A DNA stretch of 36,698 bases from a virus. The stretch is taken from positions 1 through 36,698 of IMG/VR virus record IMGVR_UViG_3300021559_000325; one strand, given 5' to 3'. The notes under the pieces were generated by a model. That model saw only the letters and a program-made list of their open reading frames with translations. It was not told where the DNA came from and searched no databases. Shown piece by piece: positions 15,668 through 23,631 of this stretch. Each line of letters begins with the position of its first letter. The first letter of the stretch is position 1. Both the position numbers and the translations under genes were made by a program.

Positions 15668-16189
15668 TTACTTCGATGCGGCGTTCTTTGCCGTTTTGCT
15701 CGTGGCTGCCGCTACTGCCGCAGCTGCTTCCGCTTCCTTCGCTGCCGCCGCAGCTGCTTCCGCTTCCTTCGCTGCCGCCGCAGCTGCTTCCGCTTCCTTC
15801 GCTGCTGCCGCAGCTGCTTCCGCTTCCTTCGCTGCTGCCGCAGCTGCTTCCGCTTCCTTCGCTGCCGCCGCAGCTGCTTCCGCTTCCTTCGCTGCCGCCG
15901 CAGCTGCTTCCGCTTCCTTCGCTGCCGCCGCAGCTGCTTCCGCTTCCTTCGCTGCCGCCGCAGCTGCTTCCGCTTCCTTCGCTGCTGCCGCAGCTGCTTC
16001 CGCTTCCTTCGCTGCCGCCGCAGCTGCTTCCGCTTCCTTCGCTGCTGGCTTCGCAAATTCGCCAGCACCACAGTCATGGACAAGGTGATTGGCATACTGC
16101 ACATCAGTCAAAACGCTGTCACCAGGGTTGAGCGTGCCGTAGCGAGCTGTCAACGCCTGAATGGTGATGTTCACTTTTACAAGGTCCAT
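15668..16189 (-). CDS. capsid-module protein with 11 alanine-rich decapeptide repeats
   Basis: 173 residues. A short N-terminal domain (MDLVKVNITIQALTARYGTL, then NPGDSVLTDVQYANHLV, about 1-45) looks like the small conserved phage proteins that follow major capsid genes. It is followed by about 11 copies of the decapeptide AKEAEAAAAA and a short tail (AVAAATSKTAKNAASK). The repeats should form a long, soluble single helix with charged Lys/Glu faces, similar in style to TolA repeats. I chose the ATG at 16189 for its AGGAG ribosome site; a longer upstream reading crosses a hairpin. Whether it is a head decoration, a connector part or a non-virion protein is unknown. Confidence 0.75.
   Translation of the reverse strand: MDLVKVNITIQALTARYGTLNPGDSVLTDVQYANHLVHDCGAGEFAKPAAKEAEAAAAAAKEAEAAAAAAKEAEAAAAAAKEAEAAAAAAKEAEAAAAAAKEAEAAAAAAKEAEAAAAAAKEAEAAAAAAKEAEAAAAAAKEAEAAAAAAKEAEAAAAVAAATSKTAKNAASK
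15721..16050 (-). repeat. 11 tandem copies of a 30-bp coding repeat
   Basis: Eleven in-frame 30-bp units with almost no divergence. The only internal variation is a synonymous C/T (gctgccgccg versus gctgctgccg), giving the order C C T T C C C C T C from left to right, with the last unit ending differently. Low divergence suggests recent expansion or homogenisation by slippage or recombination. Confidence 0.95.
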
Positions 16190-16204
16190 AAAATTCTCCT
16201 GGGT

Positions 16205-16227
16205 GGGCCGGCCAGGCTGACCGGCCC
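16205..16227 (-). other. strong hairpin between capsid and repeat-protein genes
   Basis: Stem GGGCCGG, 9-base loop, stem CCGGCCC in the short gap after the capsid stop. It lacks a T run, so it is not a typical terminator; the ribosome site of the next gene follows at once. It may stabilise or process the capsid message. Confidence 0.55.
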
Positions 16228-16235
16228 GAGGTTGG

Positions 16236-17567
16236 TTATGCAGGCACCAAATCACCGTAACGGGCGGCGCCTGGCTTCTCGACCGTCAGCGCTGCACGGC
16301 GTTCAGCGCGGATCGTCACAAGGTTGTTGATGAAGTTGTCACCGTCAGAGTCGGACAGGTCGATCGCGACGCCTTCACGAATCCATAGCGTCGCCGCCTG
16401 CGACAGGCTTCCAACCCATACGCGACCCGCCACCATGGCATTGCTGGCCACCACCGGCAGGCCAAACAGCGCTGGAGGAACCGCCGAACCAGGATCGCCC
16501 AGGATATAGCGGCCGGTATCGTCTTTGCTCAGGCGCAGAGTCCACCAGTCAGCGGTGTTGAGAATGATGGCTTCAGCCGGGTAGTCAGCCAGCGCGCAGT
16601 CACCGATCATCTTGCCGATCAAGTCGAAGCGATTGTTGGCCAGCCCCATGCCGGCCAGTACATCGGCGGTGTAGCCGTGGGGTGTAAAGTTGCCGGTGTT
16701 GGTCAAACCGTTGATGTTGGGCGATACACCATTGCCGGAAACAATCTGGTTTTCCACGCGCAGGTCGACGCCATAGATCATGCGGCGGTTGATATATGCC
16801 ACCATCGCGGCGTTGTCCATGGCCAGCTGACGGGTAATTTTGATCCAGTGTGCGATCGTGCTGACCGGCATCGTGCCGGGCACGAACGTGATGGAACTTT
16901 GAGGCTTGGTGGCGCCTTCCGCCGTTTCGGCCGCAGCATTGGCGAACACGCTTTCACGGACCCAATCAATCGCATTGGCCGACGTGGGGATCTTGGTCAG
17001 CAAATCTTCGATCGTGAAGACACGAAATGCACTTTCGACCAGATTAGGACGCCGCTCGCTGAAAGTGTTGGCGATCACGTTGGTCACCGTGTTTTTAACT
17101 TCGACCCGGGTCTTGATGCGACCATCGGCCTTGACGAAGGAGTCATAAGCCGCATGCTTCGTGAACTGGCCACCAACCGTTTCATCCGCAGCAGGAGCAT
17201 CGTCCTGTGCGCCCGCCTTCTGTTCGATGATCAACAGGCGATCAGCCAATGTGCGCTGTTCGATTCCCAACGCTTCGATGGCCGACTTGGTTTCGGTCGA
17301 TGTCTTGCCCAAATCCTTCATCTCCGCCTCAGCCTTAGTGGAAATCACGCCCAGCTTGGCCTCAACGGAATCGAGCGCCTTCATGATAGCCGCGCCGTCA
17401 ACCTCGCCCATCAAGAACAACCCGGCCAGGCCAGCCATCGCAGGACCGCTCTGCCCCATCAGAGAGGGTACATCGACGCCAAATGCATGCGCGACGCCAC
17501 CCACGCATGCCAGAAACAGTACGAGCACCATCCGCGCAGGGATGCCAAACAATTTAGTACGCTTCAT
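16236..17567 (-). CDS. major capsid protein, HK97 fold, with signal-like N-terminus
   Basis: 443 residues. The HK97-type capsid part is clear from about residue 140: SAFRVFTIEDLLTKIPTSAN, ETAEGATKPQSSITF, ITRQLAMDNAAMVAYI, then the end LVTIRAERRAALTVEKPGA. Residues about 60-115 are the coiled-coil delta/scaffold region (MKALDSVEAKLGVISTKAEA) normally removed by the prohead protease. Unusually, the gene starts with a basic, hydrophobic segment ending AHA|F (MKRTKLFGIPARMVLVLFLA, then CVGGVAHAFG), which looks like a Sec signal. The start at 17567 has a strong ribosome site (GAAAGG); a Met at residue 53 has none. The segment would be lost in head maturation if the delta domain is cleaved. Confidence 0.92.
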   Translation of the reverse strand: MKRTKLFGIPARMVLVLFLACVGGVAHAFGVDVPSLMGQSGPAMAGLAGLFLMGEVDGAAIMKALDSVEAKLGVISTKAEAEMKDLGKTSTETKSAIEALGIEQRTLADRLLIIEQKAGAQDDAPAADETVGGQFTKHAAYDSFVKADGRIKTRVEVKNTVTNVIANTFSERRPNLVESAFRVFTIEDLLTKIPTSANAIDWVRESVFANAAAETAEGATKPQSSITFVPGTMPVSTIAHWIKITRQLAMDNAAMVAYINRRMIYGVDLRVENQIVSGNGVSPNINGLTNTGNFTPHGYTADVLAGMGLANNRFDLIGKMIGDCALADYPAEAIILNTADWWTLRLSKDDTGRYILGDPGSAVPPALFGLPVVASNAMVAGRVWVGSLSQAATLWIREGVAIDLSDSDGDNFINNLVTIRAERRAALTVEKPGAARYGDLVPA

Positions 17568-17584
17568 ATTTACCTTTCAAGTAT

Positions 17585-17608
17585 AAAAAAAGCCGCCATC
17601 AGGCGGCT
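17585..17608 (-). terminator. rho-independent terminator before the capsid gene
   Basis: Minus strand: stem AGCCGCC, loop TGAT, stem GGCGGCT, then a T run that leads into the capsid ribosome site. Confidence 0.85.
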
Positions 17609-17627
17609 GTCGTCACGGAATGCGCGT

Positions 17628-18302
17628 CTACTGGGCGATTTTCTGCAGCCGGGCCAGAATCTCGTCCATTTCCTTCGCCTTACCCTGTTCGGAGGCATCC
17701 CGCACGCCAAACAGCGTTTTGACGCGGGCGGTCAACGCTTGCGCCGCCCCTTTGCTGAAACTGCCTGCATCCCGCAAGAAGTATTCAAAATCCCTGATCG
17801 TCGAAATTTCAGCGATCTCGTCGGTGAACGACGATTTCACGCTATCGAGATTGATGCGTGCAAATTTATCGGCAGGGAAAACCACGATCGATGTCTCTTT
17901 GAGCATGGCCACTTTGCGAATGACGCGGCCACCAGTCGTCTCATCAAAGTCCCCTTTTTTCAGACCATATCCGATCGACAAGGAGTCGATGGTGCCATGT
18001 TTGAGTGCCGCTTTGACCTGCTCGCCCATGACGTTGCCAGGCGTGAATTCACCGGTCAGCAGCAGGCCATAGTCGTCTTCCTCCGCTTTGGTCCATTTCC
18101 CGATCGGCACTGAGTAGCTGTCGTGATTGAAAAACATTTTTGGTAGGCCATTCGCCCTCAGCGTGTCGACGTAGGCGCCCTTGAGGATCGTGTCGCCGTA
18201 GCTATCGACCTGGTTGAACGCCGACGCATAGCCGGTAAAAGATGCGTCATCCGCCGCCAGCTTGAACTGCACGGCGGCGAACGCTAGTGATTTGATTTCC
18301 AT
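17628..18302 (-). CDS. HK97-family prohead (maturation) protease, U35
   Basis: 224 residues. The family shows in FTGYASAFNQVDSYGDTILKG (split: residues 22-42), LPKMFFNHD with the likely catalytic His60, and IDSLSIGY with the likely catalytic Ser109, followed by LKETSIVVFPADKFARI. It would cut the delta domain off the capsid protein during head expansion. A ribosome site (AGGAA) precedes the ATG. The C-terminal helix (EMDEILARLQKIAQ) is typical too. It lies between portal and capsid genes as expected. Confidence 0.92.
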   Translation of the reverse strand: MEIKSLAFAAVQFKLAADDASFTGYASAFNQVDSYGDTILKGAYVDTLRANGLPKMFFNHDSYSVPIGKWTKAEEDDYGLLLTGEFTPGNVMGEQVKAALKHGTIDSLSIGYGLKKGDFDETTGGRVIRKVAMLKETSIVVFPADKFARINLDSVKSSFTDEIAEISTIRDFEYFLRDAGSFSKGAAQALTARVKTLFGVRDASEQGKAKEMDEILARLQKIAQ

Positions 18303-18312
18303 TTTTCAGTTC

Positions 18313-19557
18313 CTATTGAGCGATGTTGTTCCCATTGCCGCCAGCAGCCGGCGGCGTTTTTCCAAGCATATTCAGCGGTACCAAGTTGCTCTGCGCAGTC
18401 AGCACGTCGCTGCCTGGAACGAACGGCAAGCCCTCAAGTTGACGAACCTCGGCACGGGTCGCTATGCCGTTCTGGACATTCTTGGCATTAATCTCAGCGC
18501 GATCCTTGGGGTTACCGCGCAAGAGCGCATCCAGGCTCATTTCGCCAACCATCGTCGCTCGCTGGCGAGAGGTCATGACGCGCTTGCGCACTGACTGCTC
18601 GATGCAGATCAGCATGGGCCGAATCGATAACGTGACCCAGCCGCTGTAAATCTGCTCGACACCGGACCCCCACGCCGTTACGTTGGCGTTATGCACCAGC
18701 ACTGGTGGTACATCGAACCAGCGGCAAATCTCTTCGACCGTGAATACCCTGGTAGCCAACAACTGCTGATCCTCTGGCGTCATCGACAACTGCTGGTATT
18801 TCATATTGGCTTCGAGCACATGCAGCCGGGCGGTGGTTCCCTCGGCCATTTCGGAGAAGTTCAACCGAACCGCCTCCCGTTGCTCCTTGTTCAGAACCTT
18901 GTCAACCATGAGGATGCCGGTCGGCTTTCCTCCAGCGCCAAAAAGTTTGCTGGCGGCGTTCTGCGCCTTCACTGCCTCATCCGTTGTGCCGCGCATGAAA
19001 TCGAGCTTGGCCAAGCCGGTCGTGCCATTGCCAAGGTTTTTCAATATAAGCACGTTCGACTCAGCCAACACTGCGATATCGTTGCCGAACGAATAAAAAT
19101 AGACCATCGAACCGTCTTTTAACACCTTGGCTTCGACCTGATCAGTTGGCATTGGCCAAAGTGCCACCGCTTCGCCGCTGGCGTCACGTTCAATTCGGGC
19201 ATACCCATTGCCCCGTAAGTCATGATTCATGATCAAAGCGCGCCAGAATTCGTATGGCGTCATGCGGCTGTTGGGCGAATCGTGCAGCAGCTGGTATAGG
19301 CGCGAAGTTCGTGCCAGTTTCTTTTCACCGGCCAGCTGCTCGTAGACGAAGTACGGCAGGCTGGCAATTGTGGTCGCGCGACGATCGATGCAAGCCCACA
19401 CGGTGCTGATCTGCAGCGCCCCATCGACGCTAACATTTGCCGTATCCGGTATCAGTGCCGTGCCAGGGATACCGCTTTGCGTACCCTCGGTCTCGGCAAT
19501 CGCACCAGCGCGCCCGAACCAGCTCCGTAGCGAGCCAAAGGAGTTAAGAAAGTTCAT
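18313..19557 (-). CDS. portal protein, HK97 gp3 family
   Basis: 414 residues. Typical portal sequence: LQISTVWACIDRRATTIASLP (split: about 47-66), LYQLLHDSPNSRMTPYEFW, GNGYARIERDASGEAVALWP, and the wing/clip region FTVEEICRWFDVPPVLVHN. It forms the dodecameric ring for DNA entry and exit. The ATG overlaps the terminase stop (ATGA). The end is a Pro/Gly/Asn-rich tail. No truncation seen. Confidence 0.93.
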   Translation of the reverse strand: MNFLNSFGSLRSWFGRAGAIAETEGTQSGIPGTALIPDTANVSVDGALQISTVWACIDRRATTIASLPYFVYEQLAGEKKLARTSRLYQLLHDSPNSRMTPYEFWRALIMNHDLRGNGYARIERDASGEAVALWPMPTDQVEAKVLKDGSMVYFYSFGNDIAVLAESNVLILKNLGNGTTGLAKLDFMRGTTDEAVKAQNAASKLFGAGGKPTGILMVDKVLNKEQREAVRLNFSEMAEGTTARLHVLEANMKYQQLSMTPEDQQLLATRVFTVEEICRWFDVPPVLVHNANVTAWGSGVEQIYSGWVTLSIRPMLICIEQSVRKRVMTSRQRATMVGEMSLDALLRGNPKDRAEINAKNVQNGIATRAEVRQLEGLPFVPGSDVLTAQSNLVPLNMLGKTPPAAGGNGNNIAQ

Positions 19558-21308
19558 GTGCTGATCGGGTTGTTGAGGAAATCATCGATATCTCCGGTTG
19601 AAGGGTGCGTCGTCATCGCGCGGTTCAAACACATCAGCAGCGAGATCACGCCGTCGATCTTGTTTTCTAGCCGCTCTTTGTTCGGGAAAATGTTTTCCTT
19701 GGCATCGCGGTGGCAGACCGTATTGCTGACCATCCAGGCCAGCACGGGATCGCCGTCGTGGTGAAAGCGCTTTTGCAGCACCAGGGCTTCGAGCCATTTC
19801 ATCGGCTCGCTAAAGTTTTTCACCGTCGCGCCGACCTCGATCATCGGCAAGCCGGCCGCCACCATGCGCTGGCTGAACTGGGTCGCCTGGAATGGGTCAT
19901 AAGGCGCTTCGATGATGGAGAAAAGATCGCGGTCTTCGAGCAGATCCTCTTCGATCACTCCGAAATCGGTCACATCACCAGGCGTCGACACCAGTAAATC
20001 GGCCTTGGCCCAGCCCTTGTACTGCGAATTCGTGCCCTCTTCGACCGCTTTCTCGTTCAGCCAGTAGGTGTTGAAGCCGTAGTAGTGCCGCACGCCGTCG
20101 ATATCACGCCAGAAAAGCTTGGTTTTTGCCGCGATATCGACCTTGCTGGCCAGGTCATGTGCCGCTATACACTCGCTGCCGATGAACTGATCGATGCTCA
20201 TCGTCGTATCGAGGCAGGCATCCCACGCTTTCATGTCCATCCAGGCGCTGTCCGCGTTGACCCATATGTTGACCCGCTTGGTCAGGAACTCGTTTTGCGC
20301 CGACATCATCTTTTGCGCCTTGCGGCACGCCGCGCGCATGTCAGCCAGCTTGACGGACACGCCCAGGTTCGGATTCGCCTTGCGCCATACCGCCTCGTCT
20401 GCCCAGTCGTCGCCGTCATCGAGCGTGAAGATAATGCTGAAGAAAGTTTCGTCGACGGCGCATTCACCGGCCAGCTTGTAGCCCATACCGCCGTGCGCAT
20501 GCAGCGTGGTATTCAAAATCATGCAGGAGTAGCTGCGCTGCTCATAGCAAACGCCTGCCCTGTCGCTGCCTGCGGTGGTGATGGCGAAGCCCAGGGGCTG
20601 CGATCGCGCGCCGGTGGAGCTGTCCACCACGTCGTACAGTCCTCGGTCTTTCTGCGCATGCAGCTCGTCAGCGATAAACCCGTGGGTATTGAGGCCGTCC
20701 AGGGACTCGAAGCCACGCGCCAGCGGCTCAAATTTGCTGTTTGTTTCGGTGTTGTAGATGGATGTCTTGCTCGCCTGCAGGCCGAGCTGGCCGAAGTCGG
20801 GCTCGCGCTGCATCATCGCGTGCGCCGTCGACCAAACGATCTTGGCCTGCTCCTTCTTCGTAGCGAATGAGTACACCTGCGCGCCCGACTCGTCGTCTGC
20901 GCTGACCAGGTACAGGGCAATGCCAGCGGCCATGGTGCTCTTGGCGTTCTTGCGCGCCACCTCTTCGTACGCGCGCCTGAAGCGGCGTAAGCCGCTGCTC
21001 TTTTCCAGCCAGCCGAACAGGTTCACCAGGATGAATACCTGCCAGTCCTCAAGGCGTATCTTTTGGTACGTCTTGACCTGGCCGACCCAGATTGGCTTGC
21101 CCCACTCTCCCTCGACGTGCGGCAAAAGCTGGATAAATTCGCAGATCCGCACCCCTTCGGCGTGGTCTAGCCGGTATGGCCAGTCCGTTTCTTGCCGTTC
21201 CAGGTCGTCCAGGAAGCGCTGGCACGCCGCCTTTTCCCACTTGCCGGCCACTTCATCGCCCGCTACTACGGCATTCGCATACCGCAAAGCGCGATCAATG
21301 AAGTCCAT
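19554..21308 (-). CDS. terminase large subunit
   Basis: 584 residues, the DNA packaging motor with ATPase and nuclease. The Walker A-like motif is VARKNAKST (117-125), Walker B is GFIADEL (210-216, D214/E215), and a coupling motif lies at ITTAGSD (242-248). The nuclease domain starts with the acidic AAHDLASKVD (D384). These are the marks of the P27/HK97-type TerL. A ribosome site (AAAGG) precedes the ATG at 21308. Confidence 0.95.
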   Translation of the reverse strand: MDFIDRALRYANAVVAGDEVAGKWEKAACQRFLDDLERQETDWPYRLDHAEGVRICEFIQLLPHVEGEWGKPIWVGQVKTYQKIRLEDWQVFILVNLFGWLEKSSGLRRFRRAYEEVARKNAKSTMAAGIALYLVSADDESGAQVYSFATKKEQAKIVWSTAHAMMQREPDFGQLGLQASKTSIYNTETNSKFEPLARGFESLDGLNTHGFIADELHAQKDRGLYDVVDSSTGARSQPLGFAITTAGSDRAGVCYEQRSYSCMILNTTLHAHGGMGYKLAGECAVDETFFSIIFTLDDGDDWADEAVWRKANPNLGVSVKLADMRAACRKAQKMMSAQNEFLTKRVNIWVNADSAWMDMKAWDACLDTTMSIDQFIGSECIAAHDLASKVDIAAKTKLFWRDIDGVRHYYGFNTYWLNEKAVEEGTNSQYKGWAKADLLVSTPGDVTDFGVIEEDLLEDRDLFSIIEAPYDPFQATQFSQRMVAAGLPMIEVGATVKNFSEPMKWLEALVLQKRFHHDGDPVLAWMVSNTVCHRDAKENIFPNKERLENKIDGVISLLMCLNRAMTTHPSTGDIDDFLNNPIST

Positions 21309-21310
21309 AG

Positions 21311-21847
21311 CTACCTTTTATTGAAGTTTCCCAAGCTTTTTGCACCGGGATCAGCACAAGCTGGTGGCGTTTCAGCACCAACAATCGTTGGCGCGAACAG
21401 CGAAAGCTGCGTGGTGGCCGGGGCCAGGTTGACGCGTGACGAAGGCGTCAGGCCAAAGTCGATGCACAGCTTGTAATACAACTCGATGGCGCGGTTGCTG
21501 GCAACCAGCGCAATCGAGTGCACCATGTTTCCGTTCGCCGTCAGCGAACTCAGGCCGCCACTATCCGGTCGCGCCTTGGCATCGGCCGCGATCATGTCCT
21601 CGGCTTCCACGTACCGGCCCCACTGCGTGCAGAGCATCGCCAGCGCACCACGGTCGACCGCCGAGATCATTTGATAAGCGGCCAGCTCAGTGCAAACCCG
21701 CGTCCACTCTTTTTTCGCCTCGCCTTTGAGATGTCGTGGGCAATCCGGCGCCTCGGCAACCGGTCGAAATTCGTTCTTGTTGACTGGCCGGCGCCCTGCG
21801 TTTCCATCGATCGCACGCAGGGCGCTCGGTTTGGCTTTACGTCCCAT
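21311..21847 (-). CDS. terminase small subunit, P27 family
   Basis: 178 residues. It begins MGRKAKPSALRAIDGNAGRRPVN (split for reading: basic start typical of P27 small terminases), then PDCPRHLKGEAKKEWTRV and a helical core DRGALAMLCTQWGRYVEAED. The C-terminal GLTPSSRVNLA is also diagnostic. It would recognise the cos or pac site and recruit the large subunit. The ribosome site is remarkable: AGGA followed by eight G (21853-21864), so the distance to the start could change by slippage. Confidence 0.92.
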   Translation of the reverse strand: MGRKAKPSALRAIDGNAGRRPVNKNEFRPVAEAPDCPRHLKGEAKKEWTRVCTELAAYQMISAVDRGALAMLCTQWGRYVEAEDMIAADAKARPDSGGLSSLTANGNMVHSIALVASNRAIELYYKLCIDFGLTPSSRVNLAPATTQLSLFAPTIVGAETPPACADPGAKSLGNFNKR

Positions 21848-21928
21848 GGATACCCCCCCCTCCTAAAATAACGCGCTCGAAAAAATGTGACTATGAGCAC
21901 GGTCTTCTGCAAAATCCCGTGCGACTTT

Positions 21929-22297
21929 TCACCCGCCCCGGCCGTACCCCCCGTCCTCGGTCGCCGTTTTCCGGCTATGGCATGGTTTGCAAAGGGGTTG
22001 CCAGTTTTTTGAATCCCAAAAGAGGACCTGGTCACCCTTGTGTGCAACGATGTGGTCGACCTCGGTGGCAGGCACGGCACGGCCCTCTGCTTCGCAGTGG
22101 CAGCACAGCGGATGGCGCGACAGATACGAGGCACGGGATTTTTGCCAGGCCCGGCCGTAACCACGCTTGCTCGATGACTCGCGCCGCGCGTCGGACTGGC
22201 GCCGCACATGCTTGGCATGTGGTTCGCAATAGCCGCTCACATCGAGCAGCTGGCCGCAACCAGGTTGCCGGCAGATGGACTTCGATCTCAATGCCAT
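21929..22297 (-). CDS. HNH endonuclease of the packaging module
   Basis: 122 residues from the ATG at 22297 (MALRSKSICRQPGC). Zinc ligands CCHC (65-68) and CKPCH (103-107) frame the HNH core: DHI (81-83) and KNW with N98, plus the basic SSSKRGYGRAWQKSR (41-55). Phage HNH proteins beside terminase genes act with the terminase in DNA cleavage for packaging in HK97-like phages. Position directly upstream of the small terminase fits this. A start 10 codons upstream is possible but would sit in the terminator-like hairpin. Confidence 0.9.
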   Translation of the reverse strand: MALRSKSICRQPGCGQLLDVSGYCEPHAKHVRRQSDARRESSSKRGYGRAWQKSRASYLSRHPLCCHCEAEGRAVPATEVDHIVAHKGDQVLFWDSKNWQPLCKPCHSRKTATEDGGYGRGG

Positions 22298-22308
22298 AGC
22301 GATCCCAC

Positions 22309-22336
22309 TAAATAAAATAGCCCGCACGCGGCGGGC
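22309..22336 (-). terminator. terminator-like hairpin before the HNH gene
   Basis: Minus strand: stem GCCCGC, loop CGCGT, stem GCGGGC, then TATTTTATTT. The T run is interrupted, so termination may be partial. Confidence 0.6.
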
Positions 22337-22412
22337 AAACGAAACAGCTACCTATAGACGCCGCTTATCTTGCGGGTCAGACGGGATCACCTCTTTCGTG
22401 GTTGAGAAACTT

Positions 22413-22428
22413 GTGCAGGCGTCTGCAC
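22413..22428. repeat. 16-bp palindrome, copy 2 (one mismatch)
   Basis: GTGCAGGCGTCTGCAC differs at one base from the perfect copies at 15267 and 30728. It is the only copy outside coding sequence and sits upstream of the packaging genes. Confidence 0.55.
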
Positions 22429-22530
22429 TATCGACGCCACAACCTTTACAGATTCACTGCCCAACATTTCCTTGATGACTACCACCAGGTCGAATACCAT
22501 CAAGCCACTGGTAGGCCACGGACATAGGCG

Positions 22531-22567
22531 TAAAAAAACCCCGCGAGGCTTGCCGCCTGGCGAGGTT
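22531..22567 (-). terminator. rho-independent terminator after the likely late regulator
   Basis: Minus strand: an outer stem AACCTCGC/GCGGGGTT with an inner AGGC/GCCT stem, then seven T. It would end the early transcript after the gene at 22675-23316, and is a plausible site for antitermination. Confidence 0.8.
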
Positions 22568-22674
22568 GATCTGGTCTTGCGTCTCAGAGTCGGCTTGTAA
22601 ATATTGCCTTGGATACAGTTACTCCGAGAATGACCGAAATATACAGCGCTTGTCACAGGGGCGTCAAGCGATAA

Positions 22675-23316
22675 CTAATTATTGCCAACAACCCCCTGCG
22701 AAGTGAAACTCGGCGCCAACCTCTTGAATGCGATCTCTTCCATGTCCCGCAGGTGATCCTGCATCTTCTTCGACGCGCGCTGGTAGGTCATGCGGCTGCC
22801 ACCAAATGATGCGGCCAGATCGCGTACCGTAATGTCTAGCTTCTTATGGTTGGCAAACAAACGCCCAAGCATGCAGTCGATGGCCAGAGGATTCACCGTT
22901 GGGAACAATGGCCGGAACCAATCCGCCAGTCCCTTGATAGCTTCGATGCGTTCGCCCGAGAAGGCAAAGCGACGCTTGCCATCCACATCTTCAAAATCCG
23001 TCTGCCCGTACTTCGCCTGCAGTACCCACATTTCCGTCTTTGGCAGCCGATGCTTTACCGCCTGCAGCACCAGGGCACACTGGGCCCGCACCTCGTTGCC
23101 ATCCAATCCGCCGAAGTTAATTGACCCAGACGCCGTGCCGCGCAGCTGCTCCAGCCAGCAACGCTGCCGGCCGTTCAATTGCACCGACTCCATGGCCTTG
23201 ATCAGCGCCGCCCGCAACGGCGCGTCCTGCTTTGCCTCCTGGGCCATGATCAGGAACGACACATGCACCGCCTGCCCAACGTTTTCAAATACCGCCTCTT
23301 CCGCTTTCACTTCCAT
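22675..23316 (-). CDS. probable late-gene regulator (Q-like position)
   Basis: 213 residues of no family I can name with certainty. It is soluble and mostly helical. Residues about 137-193 (LADWFRPLFPTVNPLAIDCM, then a helix-turn-helix-like DITVRDLAASFGGSRMTYQR) suggest DNA binding. The gene is the last of the early-left block and a terminator separates it from the packaging genes, the position of lambda Q-type antiterminators. An activator or antiterminator of late genes is therefore inferred, not shown. Confidence 0.6.
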   Translation of the reverse strand: MEVKAEEAVFENVGQAVHVSFLIMAQEAKQDAPLRAALIKAMESVQLNGRQRCWLEQLRGTASGSINFGGLDGNEVRAQCALVLQAVKHRLPKTEMWVLQAKYGQTDFEDVDGKRRFAFSGERIEAIKGLADWFRPLFPTVNPLAIDCMLGRLFANHKKLDITVRDLAASFGGSRMTYQRASKKMQDHLRDMEEIAFKRLAPSFTSQGVVGNN

Positions 23317-23319
23317 CGC

Positions 23320-23601
23320 CTAGCCCCTTTTCTCGTTATCAATCGCTTGCTGATCCATTGCTGCCTGCCATGCCACTTCACCCATCCGCCTCTCATACTG
23401 CCCAGGCGTCCTATCCAGCGGCACGCCCCGATAAACCGGCGTGCCCACCTCATGCCCATTCTCAGTAGCGTGGAACCCCTGCCCACCACGCATGCCGCGC
23501 CGTATCGCGGCATCCACCACTACCACACCAAATGCCTCGCGGAACGCATCGATGATCGCTGCCACCTGGGGCATTTGCTCCCGCATATTCGATTTCGTCA
23601 T
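23320..23601 (-). CDS. small conserved-type phage protein, unknown function
   Basis: 93 residues. The ATG at 23601 (MTKSNMREQMPQVAAIID) has a strong ribosome site (GGGAGAGG); a TTG start 10 codons upstream is possible but unsupported. Sequence features: a helix MPQVAAIIDAFREAFGV, a Gly/Arg loop IRRGMRGGQGFHATENGHEV, and a C-terminal helix MGEVAWQAAMDQQAIDN. No known motif. It opens the last block before the late operon and lies just downstream of the GTTAAC repeat region. Confidence 0.65.
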   Translation of the reverse strand: MTKSNMREQMPQVAAIIDAFREAFGVVVVDAAIRRGMRGGQGFHATENGHEVGTPVYRGVPLDRTPGQYERRMGEVAWQAAMDQQAIDNEKRG

Positions 23602-23631
23602 CGCCTCTCCCGGCCGTCTTTGGTTGTTCAA

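Larger units (their letters stand above)
22298..22674. other. 377-base non-coding gap before the packaging genes
   Basis: No convincing gene. It holds a terminator-like hairpin (22309-22336), a copy of the 16-bp palindrome (22413-22428) and a strong terminator (22531-22567). A 37-codon minus-strand reading (22387-22500) has no ribosome site. The late promoter or the cos site may lie here, but I cannot point to either. Confidence 0.6.

Noticed and set aside
15721-16050. Tandem 30-bp repeats as a CRISPR array
   Set aside because: No spacers; the units are contiguous, in frame and encode a decapeptide.
22387-22500. 37-codon minus-strand ORF (MVFDLVVVIKEMLG)
   Set aside because: No ribosome site; the longer frame crosses a terminator. 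It could be a small gene, but nothing supports it.
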